This document shows, piece after piece, positions 7,357 through 14,520 of a stretch of DNA of 24,081 nucleotides. Location of the stretch: contig CAKUJT010000035.1 of assembly GCA_934661765.1 (NCBI GenBank), positions 1 to 24,081 on the forward strand. The letters run 5' to 3'. The notes beneath the pieces were generated by a model that searched no databases, was not told where the DNA came from, and saw only the letters and a program-made list of their open reading frames with translations. The stretch's first letter is position 1. The number at the start of each line of letters is the position of its first letter. Position numbers and translations under genes: made by a program. The stretch comes from an uncultured Senegalimassilia sp. GTDB taxonomy: Bacteria; Actinomycetota; Coriobacteriia; Coriobacteriales; Eggerthellaceae.

Positions 7357-8217
7357 CTACGAGAACGCACCGGCGACGACATCGAACTCGCGCACGGAGC
7401 CGTCGGCGTACTCGATGCCCCAGGTGCCGTAGTCCACGTCGAACGCGGGCAGCTCGGGCATGGCGAAAGCGGGCTCGGCGGCGGTAGCGGGCTGGCCTGC
7501 GGCTTCGCCCTGCTCGGCGGCAGCGCCAACCGCGACGACGCCAGCTGCTGCGGCCGCAGCGGGTTCGGCGGCATCGGCTGCGCATGTGGCGTCGGCAGAT
7601 GCGGCTTCCTGCGGCTGCTCGGCCGTTTGACCTGCGGTTTCGTTCTGCTCGGCAGCAGCGGCGGCCTCAGCCTGCGCCTGCTCGGCGGCTGCGAGTTGCG
7701 CCTCATAGCTGGCGCGCGACGGGATGCGCACGCAGGCGATATCCTGCCCCAGCGCACCGACGTTCATGAGGTCGCGCACACGCTCAACCATGTCCACCGC
7801 ATCGGCAGGGAACGACGAATCGGAGCCCGTCTTCACCGCAACGAGCGCGTTGTCGCCGAACTCCAGCTCAAGCCAATGATACGGAAACGCCGGCTGGCCG
7901 TTTTCGGCACGGACGTTGTTGGCGGCCGTGATGGTGTTGGACACCTTCGAGAACATGTTGTGCAGCCACTTGGGCATGACGCCCTGCCACAGCTGCCGTG
8001 CGGCTTCGTCGGACTTGTCCCAGTAGGCACGATGCAGCTTGACCATGAAGCGCATCACGTTCTCCGGGCGCTGCCCGTCCGCCGTTTTGTGCGCTTGCAC
8101 AACCGACGGCGCAACGTAGGAGTACGAGCGTTTGATGTCGGAAACGCATTCATCGTTGAATAAACGTTCGTCCAGGTCCATACGAAGAATCAAAGAGGGT
8201 CGAATAAAAGCGGTCAT
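7357..8217 (-). CDS. Unknown protein with Ala-rich linker, first gene of an operon with the 4Fe-4S protein
   Basis: The 286-residue protein is not recognised. Residues 1-165 look like a folded domain (N-terminus MTAFIRPSLILRMDLDERL; motifs HRAYWDKSDEAARQLW and WLELEFGDNALVAVKTG). Residues about 166-255 are Ala/Glu/Gln-rich low complexity. The last 30 residues (FDVDYGTWGIEYADGSVREFD) form a short probable beta unit. No signal peptide or membrane helix is seen. Start at ATG 8215-8217, with AGGAAG 8 bases upstream; the extended frame to 8505 crosses the promoter and lacks coding character. Position suggests a partner or regulator of the downstream ferredoxin protein, but no function can be read from the sequence. 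Confidence 0.78.
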   Translation of the reverse strand: MTAFIRPSLILRMDLDERLFNDECVSDIKRSYSYVAPSVVQAHKTADGQRPENVMRFMVKLHRAYWDKSDEAARQLWQGVMPKWLHNMFSKVSNTITAANNVRAENGQPAFPYHWLELEFGDNALVAVKTGSDSSFPADAVDMVERVRDLMNVGALGQDIACVRIPSRASYEAQLAAAEQAQAEAAAAAEQNETAGQTAEQPQEAASADATCAADAAEPAAAAAAGVVAVGAAAEQGEAAGQPATAAEPAFAMPELPAFDVDYGTWGIEYADGSVREFDVVAGAFS

Positions 8218-8316
8218 GGCTTCAGCTTCCTTTCTCCAAACCAAAGCGGGCCGGCGCACGTCCCCACGCGGCCGGGTCCGTCGTCCACTTGCATTCTTCC
8301 CCAAACCCCGCCGCGC

Positions 8317-8346
8317 AGTATGGCGCAACCCTCCGCGCGTTGTCAA
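8317..8346 (-). promoter_or_regulatory. Sigma-70-type promoter for the 286-aa/4Fe-4S operon
   Basis: On the minus strand TTGACA (8346-8341) and CATACT (8322-8317) are separated by 18 bases. Transcription would begin near 8310, leaving a leader of about 93 nt. The leader opens with the G-rich string GGGGTTTGGGGAAG (8309-8296). Confidence 0.65.
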
Positions 8347-8536
8347 ACACGGGTTTGCGAGCGAGTCCCGCCGCAATGCGCGGCAAGGCGGCTGGGCGCT
8401 GCGGGTGTCCGATAAGGGCAGCGGAACGGCTGCGCGCGACGAGCACCCGCTCGGGGTCGCGCAAATCGCTGCAAACCCGCCGCGCGAAGACGCAACTATC
8501 CCCAAAATCGAATAACCCGACGCAGAAAATCAGGCC

Positions 8537-8566
8537 TTGACACTGCCGTTGCGGCGCGCCTATCAT
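8537..8566 (+). promoter_or_regulatory. Sigma-70-type promoter for the winged-helix/torD operon
   Basis: TTGACA (8537-8542) and TATCAT (8561-8566) are separated by 18 bases. Transcription would start near 8573, about 30 bases before the structured leader. The promoter is divergent from the one at 8317-8346; the stretch between them (8347-8536) holds no gene I can support. Confidence 0.7.
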
Positions 8567-8604
8567 CGTCGCGGGGAGTCCGCCGGCGCACCAGATGCGT
8601 GCGG

Positions 8605-8723
8605 CAGACATTGTTTGCAAAAGTCGGAGCTTCAGGGGTGAAGTTCCCGGAGTCGGTCTTACGGGCCGGCACTGTAGCGTCGTGCCAGAAGGCAGGCGCT
8701 TGTTTTGTTGCTAGCAATGTCTG
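8605..8723 (+). promoter_or_regulatory. Structured 5' leader resembling a cobalamin-type riboswitch
   Basis: A closing stem pairs CAGACATTG (8605-8613) perfectly with CAATGTCTG (8715-8723), and an inner stem pairs CAAAA (8618-8622) with TTTTG (8703-8707). Inside are GGGGTGAAGTTCCCGG (8635-8650), a 7-bp hairpin 8652-8658/8664-8670, GGCACTGTAGCG (8668-8679) and GCCAGAAGGCAGGC (8684-8697). In the same order these recall the cobalamin riboswitch elements GGTGAAA..TCCGG, GCxACTGTAA and the B12 box (AGCCAGAAGACC.GCC). Differences from consensus are real, and the peripheral stems are short. The closing stem ends directly before the ribosome binding site of the next gene, which would suit translational control. 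A molybdenum-cofactor riboswitch is an alternative. Confidence 0.5.
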
Positions 8724-8736
8724 GGAGGGGCGGAGC

Positions 8737-9561
8737 ATGTCTGATTCCACTTTCGATCTATCCTTTGATTCCGAGCTCGACGAGTTCGATCCGCTGGAGG
8801 ACGCCGGCGAAAACGATAACGAGGACGAGGGCGGCGATTACACCGCCATCAGCTCGGCGACCGGCGCGCCCGCACAGCTATCCGAAGCGAAAACCGATGA
8901 TCGCACGCCCGCCGAGCGTATCGACGACCTGTTCGAATCCATGACCCCGCGCCGCAAGGTGCTGCTGGGCATCCTTTCCTTCGTGCAAGAGCCGCAAACC
9001 GCCGAGGCCGTGAACGCCCACGTCGACGAGCTTCAGCAGGACAACTTCAGCGTCTACACCGCCGCAAACCTGTGCAATCTGCTCGAGCGCGCCGGCGCCA
9101 TCGAGCGAATCACTGCCGACGGCCAGCCCGCCGATGACACGGAAAACGAGCCCAAAACCGTGATCGTGGACGGCGTGGAGTATCTTGAAGCCGCCGAGCC
9201 CGTTGAGGTTTTCTGGCGTATCACCGAGCCTGGTCAGGCAAAACTTGATTCCGACAAACCGATCGAGCGCCTGCGAGCCCTGCTTGAGGAGGACGCGGCG
9301 TACGCGGTCATCTACAAGCGCATCCTCACGCTGTGCGCAGCCGAAAACGGCGCCGCAACCCCGGCCATCAACGGCAAGGTCGATAACGACCCGCTGGTAC
9401 AGAAGCCCCGCCTGTACGCCCCGCATTTCGTAGACAAGCTGGAGCAATGCGATGCGCTGGAGTGGCGCAAGGCCTGGTTCACCACCGAAACGGGAAAGCA
9501 GGGCCTGAAAATGCTGGCAGATGTCGTGGACGAGTCCGCGGCCGATTTCAAGGAGGACTAA
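8737..9561 (+). CDS. Acidic protein with two winged-helix-like segments, unknown function
   Basis: The 274-residue protein starts with a very acidic, probably disordered stretch (residues 1-60, Asp/Glu-rich). Two similarly built alpha/beta segments follow. The first (about 65-170) reads MTPRRKVLLGILSFVQ..TAEAVNAHVDEL...YTAANLCNLLERAGAIERI, like a winged helix in which a helix pair leads to an L-x-x-A-G-x-I wing. The second (about 185-265) ends WFTTETGKQGLKML. No known family was recognised. Start at ATG 8737-8739, behind GGGAGGGG and CGGAG; the frame extending to 8599 would run through the structured leader. It is the first gene of the torD operon, 2 bases upstream of torD. Possibly a chaperone partner or regulator; this is inference. 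Confidence 0.8.
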   Translation: MSDSTFDLSFDSELDEFDPLEDAGENDNEDEGGDYTAISSATGAPAQLSEAKTDDRTPAERIDDLFESMTPRRKVLLGILSFVQEPQTAEAVNAHVDELQQDNFSVYTAANLCNLLERAGAIERITADGQPADDTENEPKTVIVDGVEYLEAAEPVEVFWRITEPGQAKLDSDKPIERLRALLEEDAAYAVIYKRILTLCAAENGAATPAINGKVDNDPLVQKPRLYAPHFVDKLEQCDALEWRKAWFTTETGKQGLKMLADVVDESAADFKED

Positions 9562-9563
9562 CC

Positions 9564-10265
9564 ATGACCGAGAACGCCAACACCGCCGCAGAGCAGGCTT
9601 CCATGGACGAGCTGATCAAGCTGATCGAGCAGCGCGCCGCAACGTACGGCCTGCTCAGCCGCCTGTTCCGCGTGGAAATCGACCAGGAGCTGCTTGACGA
9701 GCTGCACAGCATGCGCTTCCCCGCCTCCACAGGCAACGCCGACGTGGACGAAGGTTACCTGCGCCTGGCGAAGTACCTGTCCAACACCTGGGAGAACAGC
9801 CTGACCGACCTGGCCGTGGACTACACCCGCGTATTCATCGGCCACGGTGTGGACGCCTACAGCGCCGCCTATCCGTTCGAGAGCGTGTACACCTCCGAGA
9901 AGCGCCTGCTCATGCAGGACGCCCGCGACGAGGTGCTGGCCATCTACCGTTCCGCCGGCCTTGACAAGAAGAACAGCTGGAAGGAAGGCGAGGACCACGT
10001 GGCCCTGGAGCTGGAGTTCGAGCAGGTGCTTGCCAATCGCACCGCCGAGGCGCTGCGCAAGCGCGACGAAGAGGAGGCCGCCGCGCTGCTGACCACGCAG
10101 AGGAACTTCCTGGAAGACCATCTGCTGTCTTGGGTCCCCATGATGACGGCCGACATGAAGCGCTTCGCGAAAACCGACCTGTATCAGGGCCTTGCCTATC
10201 TCACCGACGGGTTCCTGAGCACCGACAAGGCGTTCTTGGACGACGTTTTGACCGAAGACGAGTAA
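9564..10265 (+). CDS. TorD/DmsD-family molybdoenzyme chaperone
   Basis: The 233-residue all-helical protein has the family hallmark as GEDHVALELEFEQVL (the E-x-x-D-H-x-x-x-E-L-x-F motif), preceded by a YESVY-like stretch (YPFESVYTSEKRLLMQDARDEVLAIYRSAGL) and followed by a long helix bundle ending FLEDHLLSWVPMMTADMKRFAKTDLYQGLAYLTDGFL. These proteins bind the Tat signal peptide and core of a DMSO-reductase-family enzyme and promote cofactor insertion before export. Start at ATG 9564-9566 with AGGAGG (9551-9556) inside the end of the preceding gene, which ends 2 bases upstream. Its client could be the DmsA-like protein of this window or one elsewhere. Confidence 0.93.
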   Translation: MTENANTAAEQASMDELIKLIEQRAATYGLLSRLFRVEIDQELLDELHSMRFPASTGNADVDEGYLRLAKYLSNTWENSLTDLAVDYTRVFIGHGVDAYSAAYPFESVYTSEKRLLMQDARDEVLAIYRSAGLDKKNSWKEGEDHVALELEFEQVLANRTAEALRKRDEEEAAALLTTQRNFLEDHLLSWVPMMTADMKRFAKTDLYQGLAYLTDGFLSTDKAFLDDVLTEDE

Positions 10266-10277
10266 CGAGCGGCACCT

Positions 10278-10307
10278 GCCAACGCGCTTGGAAGCCGGCG
10301 CGTTGGC
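10278..10307 (+). terminator. Terminator-like hairpin between torD and napG
   Basis: Perfect 10-bp arms GCCAACGCGC (10278-10287) and GCGCGTTGGC (10298-10307), with a 10-base loop, are followed by GGTTTTGC. It begins 13 bases after the torD stop. The run of only four T suggests partial termination that would reduce napGH transcription relative to torD. Confidence 0.7.
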
Positions 10308-10389
10308 GGTTTTGCACCGCCAGGCTTCCCGGCGCGGAGGGCGTCGGATACGGGGAGGCCAGCATCGGGCGCGAGCGAAAGAAGGAGAG

Positions 10390-11115
10390 ATGGACAACAC
10401 GGATAACCGCACGGACCTGCCCGAAGGCCGCGCGGGACAGACGAGGGAAGCGGCCGACACGGCAACAGCACAGGCCGCCGCAGGGAAGCAAGCGAAAACC
10501 GGCGGCATGACGCGCCGCACGCTATGCCTGGGCATCGGCGGCGCTGCAGTGATGCTGGGCCTGGGAGGGCTGAAGCTGGCGAACCCGCAGGCCATCATCC
10601 GCCCTCCGGGAGGACAGGATGAGGACCGCCTGATCAGCGCATGCATCCGCTGCGAGAAGTGCTACGAGATCTGCCCGCGCGACGTCATCCGCCCGGCGCA
10701 CATCGAGGACGGCATCCTGAACATGCGCACGCCGACGTTCGATTTCAGCGACAGCTACTGCGACTGGTGCACCGAGGAGAACGGCGGCACGCCGCTATGC
10801 GTCTCGGCCTGCCCCACGCGCGCGCTGGAGCTGCCGGCGGGCGCCACGAAGGAGAACACCATCATCGGCAAAGCCGTCATCAACACCGACTGGTGCCTGG
10901 CATACAAGTTGATCGGCTGCCGGTTCTGCTACGACGCGTGCCCGTACGAGGCCATAACGCTTGACGACGAGAACCGTCCCGTGGTGCTGGACAACAAGTG
11001 CAACGGCTGCGGAGCCTGCGAAAGCGTGTGCGTATCGCTGCAAAACGGTTCCATTTCCGAGGGCGCCACTTCGCGCGCCATCACCATCAAGCCGCTTGAC
11101 CAGGTAGAAAGGTAA
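10390..11115 (+). CDS. NapG-like ferredoxin with twin-arginine signal
   Basis: The 241-residue protein has a long, polar N-terminus, then MTRRTLCLGIGGAAVMLGLGG (residues 40-60), a twin-arginine signal with Arg42/Arg43 that would export it with its clusters folded. The mature part holds four 4Fe-4S motifs: Cys85/88/91/95, Cys124/127/137/141, Cys169/177/180/184 and Cys204/207/210/214, the NapG/MauM arrangement. Known role of NapG: with membrane NapH it passes electrons from menaquinol to a periplasmic acceptor. Start at ATG 10390, with GGAG only 2-5 bases upstream. The Met at residue 40, directly before the RR motif, could be the true start. NapH follows after 9 bases. No NapA nitrate reductase is present. 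Confidence 0.88.
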   Translation: MDNTDNRTDLPEGRAGQTREAADTATAQAAAGKQAKTGGMTRRTLCLGIGGAAVMLGLGGLKLANPQAIIRPPGGQDEDRLISACIRCEKCYEICPRDVIRPAHIEDGILNMRTPTFDFSDSYCDWCTEENGGTPLCVSACPTRALELPAGATKENTIIGKAVINTDWCLAYKLIGCRFCYDACPYEAITLDDENRPVVLDNKCNGCGACESVCVSLQNGSISEGATSRAITIKPLDQVER

Positions 11116-11124
11116 GGTGCGGTC

Positions 11125-12105
11125 ATGAAACGCAATTCCAAAACGCTGCGCACCATCACCGCGCTCGCCATCGTGGCCATCGTGTTCGTGGGCTTTTTGA
11201 CGAACCTGGGCATCGGCACCATTTCGGCACCGGGCATCTGGGATATCTCCATCCTCTGCCCGCTGGGAGCGCTGGGCACCATGCTGGCCAGCAAGATGAT
11301 GGTGCCGCGCGCCGTGGTGTCGCTGATCATCATGGTGGTGCTCATCATCGTGTTCGCCCGCGCGTTCTGCGGCTGGATGTGCCCCGTTCCCCTGGTGCAG
11401 AAGCTGCGCGGCATATTCACCAAGCCCGCGAAGCAGGCGAAGGCCGAGAAACCGGCCGACGGCGAGCCGGCCAAGACCTCGGCGGCCGACATCGCGCCGC
11501 TGACCGAGGACGAGAAGGCGGCGCTGGCCAGCAACTGCGAGAAGGATGCAAAGGGCCTGGCCGGCTGCGCAAGCTGCGCGAAGAAGCGCGGCGAGGCCGT
11601 GGACGCCCGCCATTTTGTGCTGGGCGGCGCGCTGCTGTCCACCTTCATCTTCGGTTTCCCGGTGTTCTGCCTGGTGTGCCCTATCGGACTGACCTTCGCC
11701 ACCATCCTGCTGCTGGTGAACCTGTTCGCGCAAGGCGACGTGACGTGGTCGCTCATCGTGGTGCCCGCCATCCTGATCACCGAGGTGCTGCTGTTCAAGA
11801 AGTGGTGCCATAAGCTGTGCCCGCTTTCGGCGTTCATGAGCCTGATCGCCAAGCTGAACCGCACGTTCAAGCCCACCATCGACAACGCGAAGTGCCTGGA
11901 AACGGCCCGGGGCAAGAAGTGCGGCGCCTGTGGACGCGCCTGCGAGGAAGGCATCGACCCGCGCCATCCCGAGCTGTCCGAGGCCGCATGGAGCGAATGC
12001 ACGAAATGCCGCTCGTGCGTGGACGCCTGCCCGGCGCACGCGATCAGCATGCCGCTGATCGCCAAGAAGGGCGAACCCGTCTCGCTGGTGGAAAACGAGA
12101 AGTAG
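11125..12105 (+). CDS. NapH-like membrane quinol dehydrogenase subunit
   Basis: The 326-residue protein has four hydrophobic segments: about residues 8-30, 63-80, 164-195 and 205-225. It carries the two NapH cytoplasmic C-x3-C-P signatures (FCGWMCP, 81-87; FCLVCPIG, 181-188), a CHKLCP turn (228-233), and two C-terminal 4Fe-4S clusters (Cys257/266/269/273 and Cys292/295/298/302). Between helices 2 and 3 there is an extra charged loop of about 65 residues (98-162) rich in Lys/Ala/Glu, with three cysteines (138, 148, 151). It follows napG by 9 bases. Known family role: menaquinol oxidation and transfer to NapG. The downstream acceptor here is unknown. Confidence 0.9.
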   Translation: MKRNSKTLRTITALAIVAIVFVGFLTNLGIGTISAPGIWDISILCPLGALGTMLASKMMVPRAVVSLIIMVVLIIVFARAFCGWMCPVPLVQKLRGIFTKPAKQAKAEKPADGEPAKTSAADIAPLTEDEKAALASNCEKDAKGLAGCASCAKKRGEAVDARHFVLGGALLSTFIFGFPVFCLVCPIGLTFATILLLVNLFAQGDVTWSLIVVPAILITEVLLFKKWCHKLCPLSAFMSLIAKLNRTFKPTIDNAKCLETARGKKCGACGRACEEGIDPRHPELSEAAWSECTKCRSCVDACPAHAISMPLIAKKGEPVSLVENEK

Positions 12106-12189
12106 CCAGCAAACGGATGCGGCGAACGCGCTCGTTGCGGCGTGCGCAGAACGCAACGCGGGAACAGCCGGACGCGATGCGCGCCCGGC

Positions 12190-12249
12190 CTCCCGGACAG
12201 AGGGTGGCCTAGCAAGGGTCTTGGGGATAGACCACCTTCTGCCCGGGAG
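12190..12249. repeat. Imperfect inverted repeat with 21-base arms
   Basis: The arm 12190-12210 (CTCCCGG, CAGA, GGTGG) is complementary to 12229-12249 (CCACC, TCTG, CCGGGAG) at 18 of 21 positions. The loop is 18 bases. There is no T run after either arm, so a simple intrinsic terminator is unlikely. It could still end the napGH transcript or be a small palindromic repeat element. Confidence 0.6.
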
Positions 12250-12319
12250 CGGCGCCTCTTCACCCTCCCCTCCCTCCCCACTTCAGAAGATGCCGCCACT
12301 CCCTCTTCCAACCTGAGAA

Positions 12320-12352
12320 GCCGAAGCGGGCAACCTCCTCACCCGCTTCGGC
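12320..12352. terminator. Perfect 11-bp hairpin, terminator-like without U tract
   Basis: GCCGAAGCGGG (12320-12330) pairs with CCCGCTTCGGC (12342-12352) around an 11-base loop. No T run follows on either strand, so its terminator role is uncertain. Confidence 0.45.
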
Positions 12353-12443
12353 GCAAGCCTCAGCCGCAGACGAGATGGCGGAGAGGCCAAGAAAAGACAA
12401 CAATCCGTCGGCGCATCGTCGGCGGCAGCGCGCTCCGACCCGC

Positions 12444-12473
12444 TTGGCGGGCAAGATCGCGAACACATATATC
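12444..12473 (+). promoter_or_regulatory. Weak promoter candidate for the helicase-like gene
   Basis: TTGGCG (12444-12449) and TATATC (12468-12473) are 18 bases apart and 33 bases upstream of the ATG at 12507. The match is modest. Confidence 0.35.
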
Positions 12474-12506
12474 AATAGGTAAGAGATAACGGCTGGGAGG
12501 TCGGAT

Positions 12507-14408
12507 ATGATCCAGGATATTTCGAACATCAAGGCAACGCGCATCGTCGGCGGCGTAGGCTGCGGCAAAACACAGCAGCTGATCGGGCGCGTATGCTCAC
12601 TGCTTTCGGGTGGCGAAAAGGCAGGGAACGTGCTGGTGCTGTGCGCCACGCCGCAGGCATGCGAGGCGTTCACGCTGCGTCTGAACGCTGCCGCAAAAGA
12701 AGCCGGCGTGAACGCCGACGAGGTCACGGTGACCACACCGCGCGCCCTAGCGCTCGAGGTGCTCTCAGATGCCGAAGCGGTGCGCTGGTCAGGCCGCGAG
12801 CCGCGTCTGCTCACCGCCTACGAGGAGCTGTTCCTGCTCGAAGATATGAAGGTGAGCGGCCTGCGCCCCAAGCGCCTGCGCGAGATGCTGAAGTTCTTCT
12901 ACCGCAGCTGGACCGAGCTTGCCGATGACGATCCGAACTGGCTTTTGCCCGGTGAGGAGTCCAACGTGCACACGCTGCTGAAGGACAACCTGGCCCTCAC
13001 GCGCAGCGTCGTCGAGCCCGAAGCGGGCAATCTGGCGGTGAATTACCTGCGCGGCCACGCCGGCGCGGTTGCCGCCCATTCGTTCGCCCACGTGCTGGTA
13101 GACGACTATCAGCGCATCAGCAAGGCGTCGCAGCTGCTTGCCGGCCTGATGGCGACCGAAACGCTCACCATCGCCGGCGACCGCACCGCCTGTGTGCAGG
13201 TTTATGACAGCTACCCCTATGCCGCAGGCTTGGACGAGTTCATGGACGAGCACGAAGGATCGGAGGATATCGAGCTGTCCGCATGCCATGCTTGCGCAGC
13301 TGGAGCTGCAGCTGCGTCCAAATTACTTGCCGACCCCGCCATGCAGTCGATCGCGTTCCATGCAGCGGAAGACATCGTCGCAGGTCGGACGGTTGTGCTG
13401 GAAAGCCCGCTGCCCGAAGACGAATTCGGCGCCGTTGCGTGCTTCGCCGCCGAAACCGTGGCGGCCGGAACGAACCCCGCCGACATCGTGGTTGCGACGC
13501 CTAACGGCGTGTGGAGCCGCAACATGGTGAAGGCCCTGCTAGCCGCGAAGGTTCCCGCTCAGGCGCTGACCGATCGCCAGCCGGTGCGCGGCGACATCCG
13601 CGACAACGAGCGCTGCGTGCCCGCCCACGTGCTGACGGCGCTCGACCTGGTGGCCGATCCCGAAAACGCGCTTGCATGGCGCTGCTGGTGCGGATACGGC
13701 GATTGGCTGGCCAACAGCTCCGCTATGGCGAATCTGCGCGCATATGCCGATGAGCACAATAAGGGCCTGGTAGAGGCTCTGCGCGATGTGCAGGATAGCG
13801 CGCTGGCCGCGAACGAGGGCGATGCTGATCACGTCGTGGGCGCCAAGCGCGTTGCCGACGCACGCGAAGCGGGCCTTGCGCTCATCGAGTCCGCAGCCGG
13901 GCTCGAGGGCACGGCGCTGCTGGACAAGCTTGCCGGGCTGGTCACGGGCCAGGAAGGCGCAACGGCGCCGGGCATCGTGAGCACGCTGTGCCTGGGCGAG
14001 CAGGATAACTCCGCCGCCGGCATGGCCGAGCGTTTCCGCAGCCGCCTGCTGGCGCCCCGCATCGATGCCGCAAGCGCCGTCCAGGTGGTCCCCTACGACC
14101 AAGTCGCGGGGCTTTCGCCGAAGATGCTGATCATCAGCGGTTTCGTGAACGGGTTCATCCCCTGCCGCGAGTACTTCGACGGCGCCGAGATGCCCCTCGA
14201 CAAGCAGGAGAAGGAGCATGCGAAGGACGCGCGCCGCGTGTACGCCATGGCAGGAAAGGCAAGCGAGCGGCTGGCGACTTCCCGCTTCACCACCACCAGC
14301 CTGGAAACCGCCGGCGTCATGAAGCTGCACATCGGCCGCATCCGCCTGCAAGACGGCAAGCGCATGTGCGCCATCGAGCCCAGCGACTTCATCGAGCAGC
14401 TGGCATAA
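12507..14408 (+). CDS. SF1 (UvrD/PcrA-like) helicase homologue with degraded motifs
   Basis: The 633-residue protein keeps the overall SF1A order. Motif I is VGGVGCGKT (14-22). Motif II is VLVDDYQRIS (197-205), with Asp in place of the usual Glu of DExQ. A motif III-like AGDRTACVQVY (223-233) stands where UvrD has GDxxQSIYxWRGA. The motif IV region ELSACHACA (256-264) lacks the NYRS arginine. A motif V-like segment is VQVVPYDQVAGLSPKMLIISGFVNGFIP (525-552). A motif VI-like segment, DARRVYAMAGKASERL, lacks the T-R-A arginine. ATP binding is plausible; unwinding activity is doubtful. Start at ATG 12507 with GGGAGG about nine bases upstream. It stands alone, followed by a strong terminator. Confidence 0.78.
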   Translation: MIQDISNIKATRIVGGVGCGKTQQLIGRVCSLLSGGEKAGNVLVLCATPQACEAFTLRLNAAAKEAGVNADEVTVTTPRALALEVLSDAEAVRWSGREPRLLTAYEELFLLEDMKVSGLRPKRLREMLKFFYRSWTELADDDPNWLLPGEESNVHTLLKDNLALTRSVVEPEAGNLAVNYLRGHAGAVAAHSFAHVLVDDYQRISKASQLLAGLMATETLTIAGDRTACVQVYDSYPYAAGLDEFMDEHEGSEDIELSACHACAAGAAAASKLLADPAMQSIAFHAAEDIVAGRTVVLESPLPEDEFGAVACFAAETVAAGTNPADIVVATPNGVWSRNMVKALLAAKVPAQALTDRQPVRGDIRDNERCVPAHVLTALDLVADPENALAWRCWCGYGDWLANSSAMANLRAYADEHNKGLVEALRDVQDSALAANEGDADHVVGAKRVADAREAGLALIESAAGLEGTALLDKLAGLVTGQEGATAPGIVSTLCLGEQDNSAAGMAERFRSRLLAPRIDAASAVQVVPYDQVAGLSPKMLIISGFVNGFIPCREYFDGAEMPLDKQEKEHAKDARRVYAMAGKASERLATSRFTTTSLETAGVMKLHIGRIRLQDGKRMCAIEPSDFIEQLA

Positions 14409-14460
14409 ACGATTCCCCGTTAGCCGCCTGCCACCATCCCGGCTTAGCGCCGAAACAACC

Positions 14461-14494
14461 AAGGCTCCGGACCGCGAAAGCGATCCGGAGCCTT
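14461..14494 (+). terminator. Strong terminator after the helicase-like gene
   Basis: AAGGCTCCGGA (14461-14471) and TCCGGAGCCTT (14484-14494) form an 11-bp perfect stem with a 12-base loop. The A/T ends make it potentially bidirectional. Confidence 0.8.
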
Positions 14495-14520
14495 GCTAAT
14501 CGGGGGACGCAGCGTGACAC

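Larger units (their letters stand above)
12106..12506 (+). other. Gene-free stretch of 401 bases with two strong hairpins
   Basis: No supportable reading frame is seen between napH and the helicase-like gene. The stretch contains the imperfect 21-bp inverted repeat at 12190-12249, the perfect 11-bp hairpin at 12320-12352, and a weak promoter candidate at 12444-12473. Confidence 0.6.

Noticed and set aside
8218..8505. N-terminal extension of the 286-aa protein to 8505
   Set aside because: The extension covers a TTGACA/CATACT promoter and lacks coding character, whereas ATG 8215-8217 has a good ribosome binding site.
10390..12105. Periplasmic nitrate reductase operon
   Set aside because: NapG- and NapH-like genes are present, but there is no napA, napB or napD, so nitrate reduction cannot be claimed.
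12120..12500. Small open frames between napH and the helicase-like gene
   Set aside because: They have no ribosome binding sites, run through both hairpins, and have Arg/Pro-rich translations typical of noncoding GC-rich DNA.
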